Part shown: piece after piece, positions 1 through 11,550 of the stretch | How the letters are laid out: the number at the start of each line of letters is the position of its first letter | Position numbering within the stretch: the stretch's first letter is position 1 | From: Vitrella brassicaformis | Lineage: Eukaryota; Sar; Vitrellaceae | Direction: 5' to 3' | DNA length: 55,525 bases | Assembly: GCA_001179505.1 (NCBI GenBank) | Contig: CDMY01000539.1 | Coordinates: forward strand, 1 to 55,525 | Translations under genes and position numbers: made by a program | The notes under the pieces: generated by a model | Databases searched by the model: none | What the model saw: only the letters and a program-made list of their open reading frames with translations | What the model was told of the DNA's origin: nothing

Positions 1-138
1 CCCTAAACCCTAAACCCTAAACCCTAAACCCTAAACCCTAAACCCTAAACCCTAAACCCTAAACCCTAAACCCTAAACCCTAAACCCTAAACCCCTAAAC
101 CCTAAACCCTAAACCCTAAACCCTAAACCCTAAACCCT
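1..138. repeat. Telomere, CCCTAAA tandem array
   Basis: About nineteen CCCTAAA units run from the first base and stop abruptly at CCCT before unique sequence. The C-rich strand reads 5' to 3' inward, as expected for the left end of a chromosome. One unit near 92-99 has an extra C (CCCCTAAA). The TTTAGGG type is known from plants, many algae and some apicomplexan and chromerid alveolates. Confidence 0.97.
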
Positions 139-934
139 TGTACGAGTCTGTGCACAAAGACAGCACAGACAACGCACCACTGCTGAAATCCAGGAATATC
201 CTAGGATATTCTGGCTTTGGCACTTCATGTGATGTCCTACTGTGACTGCCGCATTTATGAGCGAGACTCTTTCTGGACAGTCAGGTGGGCTGGGTTAGCT
301 TTCGCCCTGGCTACTGGGGTTTGTGTGTGTCACTGAGCAGTACACAGACCACCAGAAACGCGGACGCTCAGACAGCCATATATGTCAACACAAAGAGCGG
401 ATTCTTGTCATTGACCAATGAGGCTGTGGAGGGACGCTTTTAATAATTGCTGACAGCATTAGTGGTCTGTGCGTTTTGTGTTGACGGCATCTCTCTCTGT
501 CTGTCTGTGTGATAGGCCGGAGGGGCCGGGCCATTTGTGTGTCTGAGCAATTCACTAAATCAACTCGATCACTTCATGGCCGTCACCCATGATACACGCA
601 CAGGTAGACACAGTATACCACACAGTCACCGAGAGAAAGAGAGATATGGCTAGCACGTGAGTCAGCCAGGCAGCCTAACATACTCACACATCGGCCGGAG
701 CATCACAATAAAATCGGCCAGCAGCGAAGCGAACCGCATCGGATGCACTCACACTTACATCCACAGCCACAGCCACCCATGAGATGTGCCATGACATCCA
801 TTGAGTCACGCAGCTGCAACAGAGTCACGCAGCTGCAACAGCTCGTCATTCATATCGTCACTCACATCATCGCCGCTGCCGTCCTCGGCATCCGCACACA
901 CCCAGACCATCGTCCGAATCTATCTCACACACAC

Positions 935-971
935 AAAGTAAACATCCATTCATCAGATGAATGTTTACTTT
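935..971. repeat. Imperfect inverted repeat (hairpin)
   Basis: Arms AAAGTAAACAT and ATGTTTACTTT are perfect complements around a 15-base loop. The loop contains its own CATTCATC/GATGAATG palindrome, so two alternative foldings exist. No flanking gene suggests a role. Confidence 0.6.
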
Positions 972-1023
972 TGAACGTGTCCGTCTCCGTATATGTATAT
1001 GTACCATTCTCATTGTCATCTTC

Positions 1024-1087
1024 CTGCTGCTGCTGCTGTTGCTGCTGCTGCTGTTGTTATTGCTGCTGCTGCTGTTGTTGCTGCTGT
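1024..1087. repeat. CTG/TTG trinucleotide tract
   Basis: Interrupted (CTG)n/(TTG)n tract of about 64 bases. Read on the plus strand it gives polyleucine, on the minus strand Gln-rich peptides. No flanking splice sites or conserved sequence support coding use. Confidence 0.75.
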
Positions 1088-1577
1088 ACTTGTTCGTCGA
1101 ATGCCATTCGTCCGTATTCGTCTATTCGTCCGTCGAATATGAGTAGCGCCACCGCCCCCAACGCCACACGAGCCACCTGACTTGTCAACGGGAAGCGGTG
1201 CTCAACAGACTACTCCCACACACAGCCGCCTCAGTCGTCTTGAACAGAAAGGTCACTGCACACATGGGAAAGGTCAATCACATTTCACCACCACAGCTGT
1301 CTGTCTGTCATTCTGAACGTCATTCTCACCGGTTTTTCCGGTTTTTCCTAGATTCACGATGTCGACCCATGCGACGAATGGATGGCTGCCATCGGTCAGC
1401 ACCAGCCGTCGCACACAATCGTCCCGGCTCACTGTGGTCGTACAGCCGGGCACTGAAGTGTGGGGCGACTGAATGAACAGGCCATCCAGACGAGCGCCAA
1501 CGACATCCCTAAACAGACAGACACCAACAAACGACTTGTCCTGTGCCCCTCTTGACCCCATTGATTCCGTTAGTGTG

Positions 1578-2440
1578 CTACCTGGTGAGTCTAGTGAATG
1601 TGTCATTGATCTGCTGCCGGTGAGTCCCGTAGAAGTGGTCTAAGATCTTGCACTTGGCAAACGACGACAGTGACGCATCGATGCGCTCATTGAAGGCCGA
1701 CGACAACCATCTGGCGTCGGCGGCCGAGTACTGGGTGATAGGGCTGCGCACCGGCGGGTCTTGTGGCTGTCTGTGCCGCCGGTACAGGTGGCCGGCAGGG
1801 AGGGGCGGATCGACGTCCAGGCGGAAATTGGGCTCGTCGATGATGGCCCGCCACTGGTTGCCATGGTGGAACAGCTGCAGGCAGGTGCCGTCACTGAAGT
1901 GGATGTGGCGGCCGACCATCTCGAGCTGCGCCAACACACGGGGAGCCGACACATACGCCTACACACACACCACAGAGACACACACAGAGAGAGATCATGA
2001 GGCCCTCCCCCTCCCCTCCCCGCCCCTCTGTTTGCTGGCTCACCTTTATGTTTGCGTGTGTGTTGATGTCATCGGCTGTGAGGATGACAGGCAGCTCAAA
2101 GTTGCCGCACTGCCCCGCCAGCCCAATCACCTCGACCATCTCGCCCCAGTCCCCCTCCTCCACCACACACACCGCCGCCAGCAGATCATGTGTGACGAAC
2201 TGGTCGTCGTCGAACCGCAGCAGCTGCAGTTGCTCCCCATTTACCGCCCGCCGCAGCCCCGCCTGTGAGCCCAGCGAGTGGCTGAGCCGATCTCTCAGCT
2301 GGGCCGCTCCGAAGAGCTCTCTTTGCCAGGTGCAGGTGGCCCTCAGCGGCACGACGTCCTTGACGCTGAGGAGGTAGCGGCTCCTCCGGCCCACACACAG
2401 GTATGACACGGGGTGCTGCTGCTGCTCGAGGTGCTGCATG
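1578..2440 (-). CDS. Unrecognised protein, at least two exons
   Basis: I do not recognise this protein. One exon runs from about 2440 down to 2044 and ends at a good donor (AAG|GTGAG). The next runs from 1958 down to a stop at 1578, after an acceptor preceded by GT-rich sequence. The joined frame is continuous (...ADDINTHANIK then AYVSAPRVLAQLEM...) and codes about 255 residues of ordinary globular composition without a signal peptide or membrane span. An acceptor-like CATGCAG just before 2435 suggests an upstream exon, perhaps within 2560-2700, so the 5' end is unknown. A CAG|GTAGC site just before the stop could be a donor to further exons. The gene is the closest to the telomere and reads toward it. 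Confidence 0.4.
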
Positions 2441-2701
2441 GGATGGATGGGCCAAGACGGTCAGATGAGTGAGGCGCTCGACGAGAGGCTGCACAGAGCG
2501 ACAGAGGCGACAGACAGAGGATTATGTCCATCAAACATGCTGCTCACAGATCTGTGTGCTTCTCACCTTCCCCCTTCGAGGCGTAGACGGACAGATCAGA
2601 TGAGCTACAAACCACCACCACCACCAGATGAGGAGGCCGTTGCCGCTCCTCAGCCACACTGCACCGATGGGCCGGCAGACACACAGAGAGAGGCACACAG
2701 A

Positions 2702-2740
2702 CAGACTCACAGACAGACAGACAGACAGACAGACAGAAAG
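2702..2740. repeat. (ACAG)n microsatellite
   Basis: Tandem ACAG units beside a CT/TG-type stretch. It probably lies in an intron or upstream region of the minus-strand gene at 1.6-2.4 kb. Confidence 0.7.
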
Positions 2741-3030
2741 GCCAAGACATTCATTGAGGTGAGTGGATGAGCGCATCAGTCAGTATGTCAGTGAGTCAGT
2801 GAGTGTTGGGCCTCCCTCACCTCCGATGTCTGTCAGCTCAACGGCCCTCCGATGTCTGTCCCTCGAGTCAGCAGTCGAGAGGATGACTAACTCGAGGGAC
2901 TCTTCTCGACCTCTTGTCGGCCGAGTGCCTCACTCTCGCAACGCACAGCTGTCCGGCAAGCCGCAGAAACGCCGCACTTTGGCCTCTCGTGGGATTATAG
3001 GGTAACAAACCCTTTGAACTTGTCAAAGTT

Positions 3031-3068
3031 TGGTTTAGGGCTTAGGGCTTAGGGTTTAGGTTTTAGGT
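3031..3068. repeat. Degenerate interstitial telomere repeats
   Basis: Several TTTAGGG-like units (GTTTAGGG, CTTAGGG, CTTAGGG, GTTTAGG, TTTTAGG) sit just upstream of family copy A, on the strand opposite to the terminal array. They may mark an old break-repair or telomere-addition junction where copy A was placed in the subtelomere. Confidence 0.75.
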
Positions 3069-3203
3069 GAGATTGAATCGATGCCACAACCTTCTTTTTT
3101 GGGACAGCCGCCGGCGTGCCGTTTGTGTGAGAGGACAGACCTCCTGTCGGCGGAAACTGTCGTCTTCGAGTGAGTGCAGATCTCCGCCACTGCATCATCA
3201 CAA
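3069..3203 (+). promoter_or_regulatory. Shared upstream block of the family (copy A)
   Basis: The stretch containing GTGCCGTTTGTGTGAG, CAGACCTCC and GGCGGAAACTGTCG recurs ahead of exon 1 in copy B (about 25,820-25,915, minus), in copy E (about 46,395-46,476) and as a stray piece at about 26,405-26,510 (minus). It is as well conserved as the exons, so it is likely promoter or 5' UTR. Confidence 0.6.
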
Positions 3204-3569
3204 CGTGGCATCGTCGAGCTCTTCTGGCCATAACACTCACCCACAGGTGAGCACAGAGAGCACAACGCCGCGCAGCACCGATGCACGGCTGAGAGTTTCT
3301 TTGCTGCCTGGCCCGTTTGTCACGCAGGTGGCTGTCGCATCGTCCTGTCGGTATCGTGTGGGCAGCCGCGTGCTGATGGTGTCGGACGGAAAGGCAAGGA
3401 AGGGCAGCCACTTGTGGGTGGTGGCCGTCGTGTCCAAGCTGGAGCCGACTGCGGGAGGGACGAGGGTCTTCATGCGGGAGGTCGGTGGTATGGATGAGGA
3501 GTTCAAGACAGTAGTGCCCAACGCCACAAGACACTTCCACGAGCTTGACGACATCAAGGCAGTAAGCAG

Positions 3570-3600
<31 letters not shown>

Positions 3601-5038
3601 GATGTCCTGTTTGACGAGGATCGGGTGCGATGGCTTCAAATGGGTTGGCCGTAAGGTTGTCCAGCAGCAGAGCCTCGATGGACAGAAGGTACACACCTGC
3701 ACGGCATCGCTGACATGAATCCATCCTCCTCGACTCACGTGTCGCCTCTTGGTTGCGCAGAGCGGCGAGCCGTTCTCTATCCTCGACGCCATCGTCGATC
3801 GCCTCGGGCTTTATGAGGTGGCGGCTTTGTCGAGGGATTTCATGGACCTGCTGGGCGTTGCAGGGTGTGCCGCTCTCTTTGGTGCCTGCAAGACACTGAA
3901 CGTCGCCACCAACATCACCACGAGCATCCAGGAGCGCATCGACGAGCTGCTGCGCGAGCAACAGATCGACGGCGTGCTGACGTACGACCAAAACACCACC
4001 CAAACCCAGCAGCAGCAGCCGCAGCAGCAGCAGGGAGGGGCCGGGCAGCAGCAGCTGACCCGACGGGGGTTTCTGGTGCGCCTGTGGTGGGTGCTGGTCA
4101 AGGGCGGGCAGTGGGCGGGCAACAAGCCGATCCTGCGCCTGGCCAGGAGCAGTGGCCGTCTGGCGTCCCTCCCACTCATCATCACATCGGCTGACGTGCT
4201 GCTGGTGACGGCCGACAAGGACCTCTACCTCGACCGCCCAGAGGCCATCCGCCAGTACAGCCTCTACGCCCACCGACTGGGCGACAGTATGCAGCTGACG
4301 CGCTTTGCCTTCAGGGCTTAGATTCTGGGCGGGTGGGACAGGCTGGGCGAGTGTGTGGTGAGGGTGCACACACAGCGGACGGTGGCGGATGAGTATGCGG
4401 ATCGATTCGATGGTGCCGATCCCCCGTGCCGATGTGAGAGAGGGGAGGGCACAGCACCACAGGAGAGCCAACTTGACATGGATGCTGTCTGCCGCTGTGT
4501 GTTTTTGTGTGTCTGCAGACCGAGGTAACGAGTTCGACGATGGTTTCGACTACAGCAGCTTCCGTGACGTGATCATCGACGAGTACGCAGCGACTCAAAT
4601 GACAGAAGAAACAACACACCAATGTGTCATGTTGTCTGGCTTTTCGCTACCTGCTCTTTCAGGATGACAGAGTGGTCGTTGCGGCATGTGTCGCATCAGG
4701 ACTGGCGTCCGCCCTGTGCTGAGTGTGACCGCATCTGTGGCCTGATCGACCAGCAGCCGCCCCTGTGGGACGGCTGCCGCACCATCGACTACACCTTGAC
4801 CACCAACCGCGGCCCATACCGGCTCGTCATACTGCATGGCGAGGAGGAGGGCGACGACTTGGCGGTATCCATCATCATGGCCAAGCCTAAACCCTGGGGT
4901 AATGGGTCGGCATCCATCTACCTCTACACCACCGAGGCGCCCCAGCCGGGCGGCAGTGGCCCTGCTGCCTTCCCGCGGGCAGTGGCCATCGCCCACAACA
5001 AGATGGGCGACGCTGTGCGGCTACTGCCAAACATCTGA
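3204..5038 (+). pseudogene. Family copy A (Tudor-knot-like plus F-box-like), degraded
   Basis: Copy A matches copy E exon by exon. Exon 1 (VASSSSSGHNTHPQ) ends at 3245. Exon 2 carries the Tudor-knot-like segment (YRVGSRVLMV ... VSKLEPTAGGTRV ... EVGGMDEEF). A short exon 3 lies near 3600-3688. Exon 4 starts at 3761 and is Gln-rich in its middle. Exons 5 (from 4519) and 6 (from 4663) carry the C-terminal domain, including PPLWDGCRTIDY and YRLVILHGEEEGDD. Three lesions show: the ATG of the sister copies is GTG because one A is missing; exon 3 is out of frame with exon 2; and an insertion in exon 4 brings an in-frame TAG at 4319-4321. Exons 5-6 remain open to the TGA at 5036. An alternative start or splicing could bypass one of these, but hardly all three. 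Confidence 0.65.
3571..3599. repeat. (CA)n microsatellite in intron 2 of copy A
   Basis: Pure CA run ending in CAG, which serves as the apparent intron acceptor. Here the CA strand, not TG, precedes the acceptor. This is unlike most introns in the window and fits decay of this copy. Confidence 0.7.
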
Positions 5039-7808
5039 CAGAAGAGCAGACGCTCTGGTCCGTTGGACACACGAGGGGGCGGGAGAAGCCATGTTGTTTC
5101 TTTGGCTCATTGTGTGCCCTCTTTGCCTCTGTGTGTGTGTGTGTGTGTGTGTATGTGTCAGGTATGTGAGCTGAGTGGACGATATGAGGGCTCTGGTGGT
5201 GTGATTGACACGTATGTGTTGAGTGAGGATGGCAATGGGGGCGGCTGACTTTAAGTGTCTGTCTTCCACGATAGTAGGCTCTCGCTGCGTTTGCAGCAGA
5301 ATGATCATAGGTTACAGACAATCCGCTTACTCTAAAAGCCGATGTGATGTTCGTTGGTGGTGTGGGTTGGTGGTGTGTGTGGAGGGGGAAATCACGTGGG
5401 TGCGCACGAACCATACACACCATGAATGGCTATGGCTTAGTCATATACACTACACACATACACATACAGGTCCGTACAAGTCAGTCAGTGTCCAGTGGTG
5501 GCATCAGGATCAAGTGACGTCAAGATCAAGCCCATGCATCTCTCTCATCTCGACATCTCCCATGTCATCTCTCACACACCGCAATCGGCACTAGCATGCA
5601 AATTTCTCTCTCGTCCACTCCCACTCCCCTCCCCCCTCTATGCTGTGTGCGAAACATCTCTCTCTCTCTCTGTGTCTCTCTCGGGCATCAATGCTTTCGA
5701 GTGGATGAAGAACACGCACACAGCCGGCCTTGCAAGCAAGCCTTCACACATCTGACCAACCAAAACGACCGGTGAAGTGACACATTGGTCGTCATCATAG
5801 AAGATGAACGAGTCCACGGTGAGGATGAGCATCCAACCGTAGCCTTGTGTGCCCACATGTGTGGTTCTGTGTGGGGGGCGTTGTGTGAGCAGAGTAGCCC
5901 AGTCCCATGCGATCCTCAATCCGCCTCTCATGCCGACAGAGACACGCACACATGGCAGATGGACAACTGACTGACTGACTGACCGACTCACCGACCCGAC
6001 CGACCGATGGCTATATCAGATGGGTGTGGTGGGTGTGGTGAGTGGGCATCATATCAATGACATGCAGCACATCATGGGCACAAATACATCCCTCTCGCCG
6101 CTTGCAGACTTCCCCCGACCCACCAGTGACAGCCCGCCCTCCCCCCCCACCCCAACACACACACACACGCATCCACACAGCAGACGAGAGTGGGGTAGGC
6201 CACTGGGAAAAAACGATGAACATAGAAATCGATCGGCATGAAACGTCACTCACTTGCAAATGGCTGGCTGAGTGAGTGCGACGCACGCAGAAAGCGCGGT
6301 CAGCGAGAATGCGATGAATGCGTGCGTGTGTGTAGGTGTGTCATAGCGAGACACATGAGACACACAGAAACAAGCAGAAACAAAGCTAGGAGCGAAAACA
6401 CAGCTGGGTCAAGTCAGAGAGAGAGAGAGAGAGAGAGGGATGGGAGGGAGAGGGAGGGGGAGGGGGAGAGAAAGGGAGAGAGAGGTTTCTGAGAGTGGAT
6501 AAGATGAAGGCTGTATGCAAAACAGAAAAACACTGCCCAGCGGATGAATGGAAGGATGAGCGATGTCACGCTTCGCTTACACACAGGATGCCCGCGCCAC
6601 TCACGCCCACACACATAAAACACACACACACACACCCCAACACAAGGCCGGCCATCGATTGTGCGGAAGTATTCCCGTCCTCCCTCCCTCCCCTCAAGCA
6701 CACACCCATATGTTCCCTTTACACACACGCACTGCAACAAATACCTAGTGCCGATCTCTACAGCCTATCTCCGCTTCGCGTGGGTGCGATCCTCTACACT
6801 CTATCAAATATACCTCCGTGTGTGTGGGTGGGTGGACGGGACGGATATGATGTGTGTGACCACCACCCTCCCTGACCTGACCCCTACCTCTCTCGCTTGT
6901 CAATGTGTGTATTTTATGTGTTTGAGTAGAGTACTCTACAGGCGAGTGGGAAAGTCTCGTGTGTCCTGGATGGATGGATGGATGGCATGGATGCGCCAAA
7001 AAAAGGAGTCGAGTCTGACTTGACGCACACACCAAGAGGGAGGGCTACGGCTACACTGGTGGGACTGATTACTGCTCAGACCGGACAGACAGCTATGGCT
7101 CTTTTCTCTTCAAGTGGGGCGGACACACAGACACACACACACACACACATGAGCTGAGATATATGAGATGGGGTCGTACAAACACACACACATACACTTA
7201 CACACATATGCACATATCCACACACACAGAGAGAGAGAGATACACTCAGACATACAGGAGTGGCGTACAGAGATCTGTAGTACTCTGATCTTTCGTTGGT
7301 GCGATAGAGCGATGGACAGACAGACAGACAGACAACAGACAGACAGAGCGATAAGAAAGACACAGTCAGCCAGCAGCCAGCCATTCATTCATCCCGCCCC
7401 CCTTGCCCCTGTACGCGCCTATACAGACAGCCCCAGCCAGTCAGTCAGTCAGTCAGCGCACAGACCAGTCAGTCATATACAAAGCCGACATCTACATACA
7501 TAGAAATGCACCCATCCACACGCATACACACCCCCACCCTCACACACCTTTACACACGAGAAACAACAAACCACACCGCACCGCCCCACATCGGCTGCCG
7601 TTGATGCTGCTGCCTCAGGCTGTAAAAAAAGCATATATACTCACTCAGTCACTCACTGCTATCTTCCTAATCCCTGACTTGTTCGTTCCGGCAGCCATCA
7701 GCCAGCCATCCATTATGCGAAAAGAGCGGAAAACACCGCACCGACCCCCCACGCCCCCGACAACCAGACGGACAGGCAGCTCACGCCACCTCTGTTTGTC
7801 TCTGTCTG
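5039..7808. other. Long intergenic region rich in microsatellites
   Basis: I find no convincing gene. The stretch holds (TG)n at 5131-5155, (GA)n with GGGAGA repeats at 6417-6485, (CA)n at several places and GACA/TCAG tetranucleotide runs near 7315-7340 and 7438-7460. Long open frames here are all low-complexity. A possible small exon at 5161-5248 follows a TG-rich acceptor and ends in TGA, but nothing ties it to copy A. The only recognisable coding remnant is the Patched-like fragment at 5791-5836. Confidence 0.6.
5791..5836 (-). pseudogene. Fragment of a Patched-family exon
   Basis: On the minus strand this reads GWMLILTVDSFIF. That closely matches LCLMLILTVESFIF in the penultimate exon of the Patched-family gene 2.5 kb away (8385-8421). 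About 33 of 36 bases agree. The flanking GTCATCAT also agrees, but some 15 bases present in the intact gene are missing. No other Patched exon is nearby, so this looks like a relic of a local duplication. Confidence 0.55.
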
Positions 7809-9731
7809 TCATGAGGAGCCAGGCACGTCGCCCCTCCGAATGTCCATGACCTCCACTGTCCTGTCGATCCTCAGCTCCATCTCGATGTCATAGCAGATGG
7901 GCCTGACCGAACTTGACACCACATAGTCGTCATATTGCCTTCCCGCTGCTGCTGATGCTGCCGAGGGGGGTAGTGGTGGGCGACCTGCTTCGCCCAGCTC
8001 CGACGACGAGGAGCACTGGCTGTCGTCGGTGCTGCTCCCCCGCTCGTCTAGCTCGGTCGCATGTTCCGCATCAACGTCGTGGGAGCGGTACTCTCCCTCG
8101 GTGTCAGTCGTGATGGAGATGTCGATGTGCGATGGCGGGGTGCACTTGGTGGGGGTGCTGGTGGCGGTGGTGTTGGGGGCACCACCCTGCTGCTGCTGTG
8201 GGTCGAAAGGCCCGACGAGAGAGAGGAGTACGGGCAGCAGGATGATGCCGTGCGCAAAACCCAACACCAGCACCTGACAAACAAATGACAAGACATCCAA
8301 TCCACTGTGTGTGTGTTGGGGGGAAGGGTGTTGGTTGGGTCAGTCGGCTTAGCTTACGAGTGTCATCATTCTGAAGAAGACAACGAAGATGAACGACTCG
8401 ACGGTGAGGATGAGCATCAAACACAGCTGCGTCGACACGGCACCGTGGAACACCGGATTGCCCATCAGCACCAACGTCTCAACCATCCTGCGCACGCACC
8501 AGACACCACACACGCACACACACACCACACACAGGGAGAGACAGAGAGAATGGATGGATGTCATCCCTCTGTCCCCCTCTCTCTCTCTCTCTCTGTTTAC
8601 CGGTGGTCTCTCGTCTTGCCCACACAGTGTGTGAAGGTGTGGACGATGTGGGTGGTGTAGTCGACAGAGAAGCCGATCGAGATTATCAGCGTTATCATGG
8701 TCAGCATGTTCAGCGTCAGCCCCCACAGATGCATAAAGGCAAACAGCCCCAGGTCAATCATGACGATCATCGATATCACCAGCAACGGCGCCTTCCACTC
8801 GGCAATAAGCAGAATCGACACCGCCACGACAGCCACAAAGCACCAGGCCAGGCTGGTCAGGGTCTCTTGGAAGATCCGGAGCTCGCTCTCGAGAAACACG
8901 AAGCCACGGGTGTAGGCCAGTGGCCGGAGGGGTGACTCGGCAGTGTCTCGCCTGACGCCCTCCATGAAGGACGAGACCCCCACAGAGGAGTCGTACCACT
9001 TTCCCCATAGCTGAAACCGATAGCTCGCCAACCCTCCTGCCAGCCATCCCACACATACACACACAGAGACGCATCCACGAAAGGTTCTCTTGAGGTTTAG
9101 GGTTTAGGGTTGAGAAACCCTAAACCCTAAGACATACCATCAGGGGTGAACTTGAACCCGGGCGCGAACTGGCGGTACATTGGCGTGTCGAGGAAGCTCG
9201 CCAAGCCGGCGGAGAATGCCGCCATCGCCTCTGTGTCCTCCAGGCCCTCACCAGGTCTCCGCTCCTCCCGCCCAGCCGGGCAGAGAGACCGCCGCTGCTC
9301 ATGCCGATCAGACGATGCACTAAACCATACCAACACACACAACGACACAGTTTCCATGTGTGTGGGTGTGTGTGGTTTATCTTATAGTGACTGACTTGTA
9401 TGCGTTGATATCGGCGTCTCGTGCGTGTATGCCGCACTGCAGGTGGGAGTCGAAGCATCTCGAGCAGCGGAGGTACTCGTACAGGCCGTCCCACAGGACG
9501 CCGCTCGAGTAGGGGGCACTCTGCAGCCGACTGTGCATCGAGATAAACTCATCCTAACACACGCACACACACACCGAGAGAGAGGGGGCTGCAGACATGA
9601 GCAGAGAGGGAGGGAGGGAGGGCGGACCTGCACTTGTGGCTTCCACCATTGGACGTTTTGTGGGAAGAAGACCTCCACCTCTTCGCCATAGGTCGTGAAG
9701 TACTTCTCAGACTCCTGGAAGAATGTCTGTC

Positions 9732-9762
<31 letters not shown>

Positions 9763-11515
9763 GAGGGAGGGTGTGTGTGTGTGTGGTTGTGTGCGCCCTT
9801 GTGGGTACCCGGAGGTAGGAATCCGTCGGCGTGAGATACACCAGCCGCATCCCCGCCCTCATTTGCAGACAGCCCCACACCGCCACCGCCACATAGCACG
9901 CAAACACCAGCAGCACCAGCCCCTTGCACACCCCACTCCGCAGCGCCCTACCATAGAACTCCATGAAGAAGCGCCGCCAGTTCTTGCCCACAGTGCCGCG
10001 GGGCTCCTCACACTCGCCGTCTGGCGTGATGACGTCATCGATGGACGTCACAGATGATGATGGGCCGATCATCCACTGCTGCGACTTGCTGCTGCTGGGG
10101 TGGCTGTGGCTGGGGCTGGGGTGGTTGGTCTTTGTCCTCCTCTCGTGCGCTTCGAGCTGCCGTGCGACAAGCTGGTAGGTGGAGGGGAGGGGGGCGGGGG
10201 GGAACGTTGAGGGCGGGACGGAATCCTGCAGACAGACAGACAGACAGAGGGACGGAGGGAGGGAGACGCCGTGTGTGTGATGAGTGTGTGTCCTGCCATG
10301 GTGCAGACTGACCTTGCTCGAGGTGGTCGGTGCGTCGGGCGGCGCGTGGCTGTGGCTGTGGCTGTTGACCTTGTGTCTGTGGCTGCGTATGGGCGTGATG
10401 CGGGGAATACCGGTGATCTTGAACGGCAGTATGTCGGCATACCCCGCCAGCAGGTGCCGCTGCTTGGCCTCCTCTCGCCGCGCATCCAGACACAGAAAAC
10501 CGAGGAAGAATGTTAAGGCCATCACATACCCCTGAGACACACACACACACACACACAATGGTGTGGTGTGTGGATTGCCCATCCACTGTCGTCCTCAATG
10601 GCTGACCGACCATTGCCAGCCCTGCAGCCGTGACGAGGGCGAAGTTCTGGATGCCCTGATAGGGGCTGGCGACGCCGATAGCGAAGGCCACGAGGTTGGT
10701 GAGGGTCGTGATGGTGATCGACACGCCTGACACACATGACACACACACACACACACATACAGAGGGAGAGAGTTGAGGTGTCTTCGTGTCGGTGTGTGTG
10801 TCGTTATGTGTCTGGCGAGCTGACCGCAGTCTTCGAGTGCGATAGCGCATCTCTCCCGGGCAGAAGTGGCCTTGAAGGCCAGGCTGTACGAGTTCATCAT
10901 CACAAACATGTCATCCACACCGATTCCTACACACACACACACACACACTCTTCTCGCCCTTTTCTCTCTCCCACCGCGCCCGCCCGCCGCCCACCCACCC
11001 ATAACGAGAAACGGCGTTGCTTCTGCGGGCGGCACGTGCATCAGCCCACACAAGTGACACAGCCCAGCACCGGCAAGATAGCCCAGGCCAGCCGCCGCGC
11101 ACCCACACAGTGCTGGGATGGACTTGCACTTGGAGAGGTCGGTGGAGAAGCTGACCATCGCGGCGTAGGCGAAGATCATGAGTCCGGCCAAACCCAACTT
11201 GATCAGGTGACCCATGTCGAGTGACGTGCTGGCCGCCAGCTCGTCGTCTGCACACACATGAACGATGGGATGGTGGGCGGTGCGGTGTGGTGTGTGTGGG
11301 GAGGGAGGGACTCTCTGTCTGTCTATCTGAGTCACTGACCGATTGAGCGCGCTGCGTTGACGACTATGGTGACGTCGGGGATGTGCAGCTGGTGCGCCTT
11401 CTCGATGAACCGCTCTTCCCACTGCAGACAGGCCTGCAGCTTCGACGGCTCGCCGGAGCAGCTGTACCGGAATAACAGCGCTGCACAGACACACACACAC
11501 GCGCACACACATACA

Positions 11516-11550
<35 letters not shown>

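Larger units (their letters stand above)
139..1560. other. Subtelomeric region without a clear gene
   Basis: I see no convincing coding exon here. The stretch holds scattered CA/GT-rich segments, a CTG/TTG tract near 1024-1087 and an imperfect inverted repeat at 935-971. Open frames crossing the CTG tract are low-complexity Leu or Cys runs and look spurious. Confidence 0.6.

Noticed and set aside
743-1180. Open frames across the CTG tract (Cys-, Leu-rich peptides)
   Set aside because: Low-complexity translation of a trinucleotide repeat, with no splice or conservation support.
4663-5038. TLDc or SPRY domain at the C-terminus of the repeated family
   Set aside because: The GDD/SLYTSE pattern superficially recalls these folds, but the typical TLDc and SPRY signatures are absent.
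6414-7503. Several long open frames in the 6.4-7.5 kb spacer
   Set aside because: They are translations of (CA)n, (GA)n and (CAGA)n repeats with Cys/Val/Ser or Thr/His bias.
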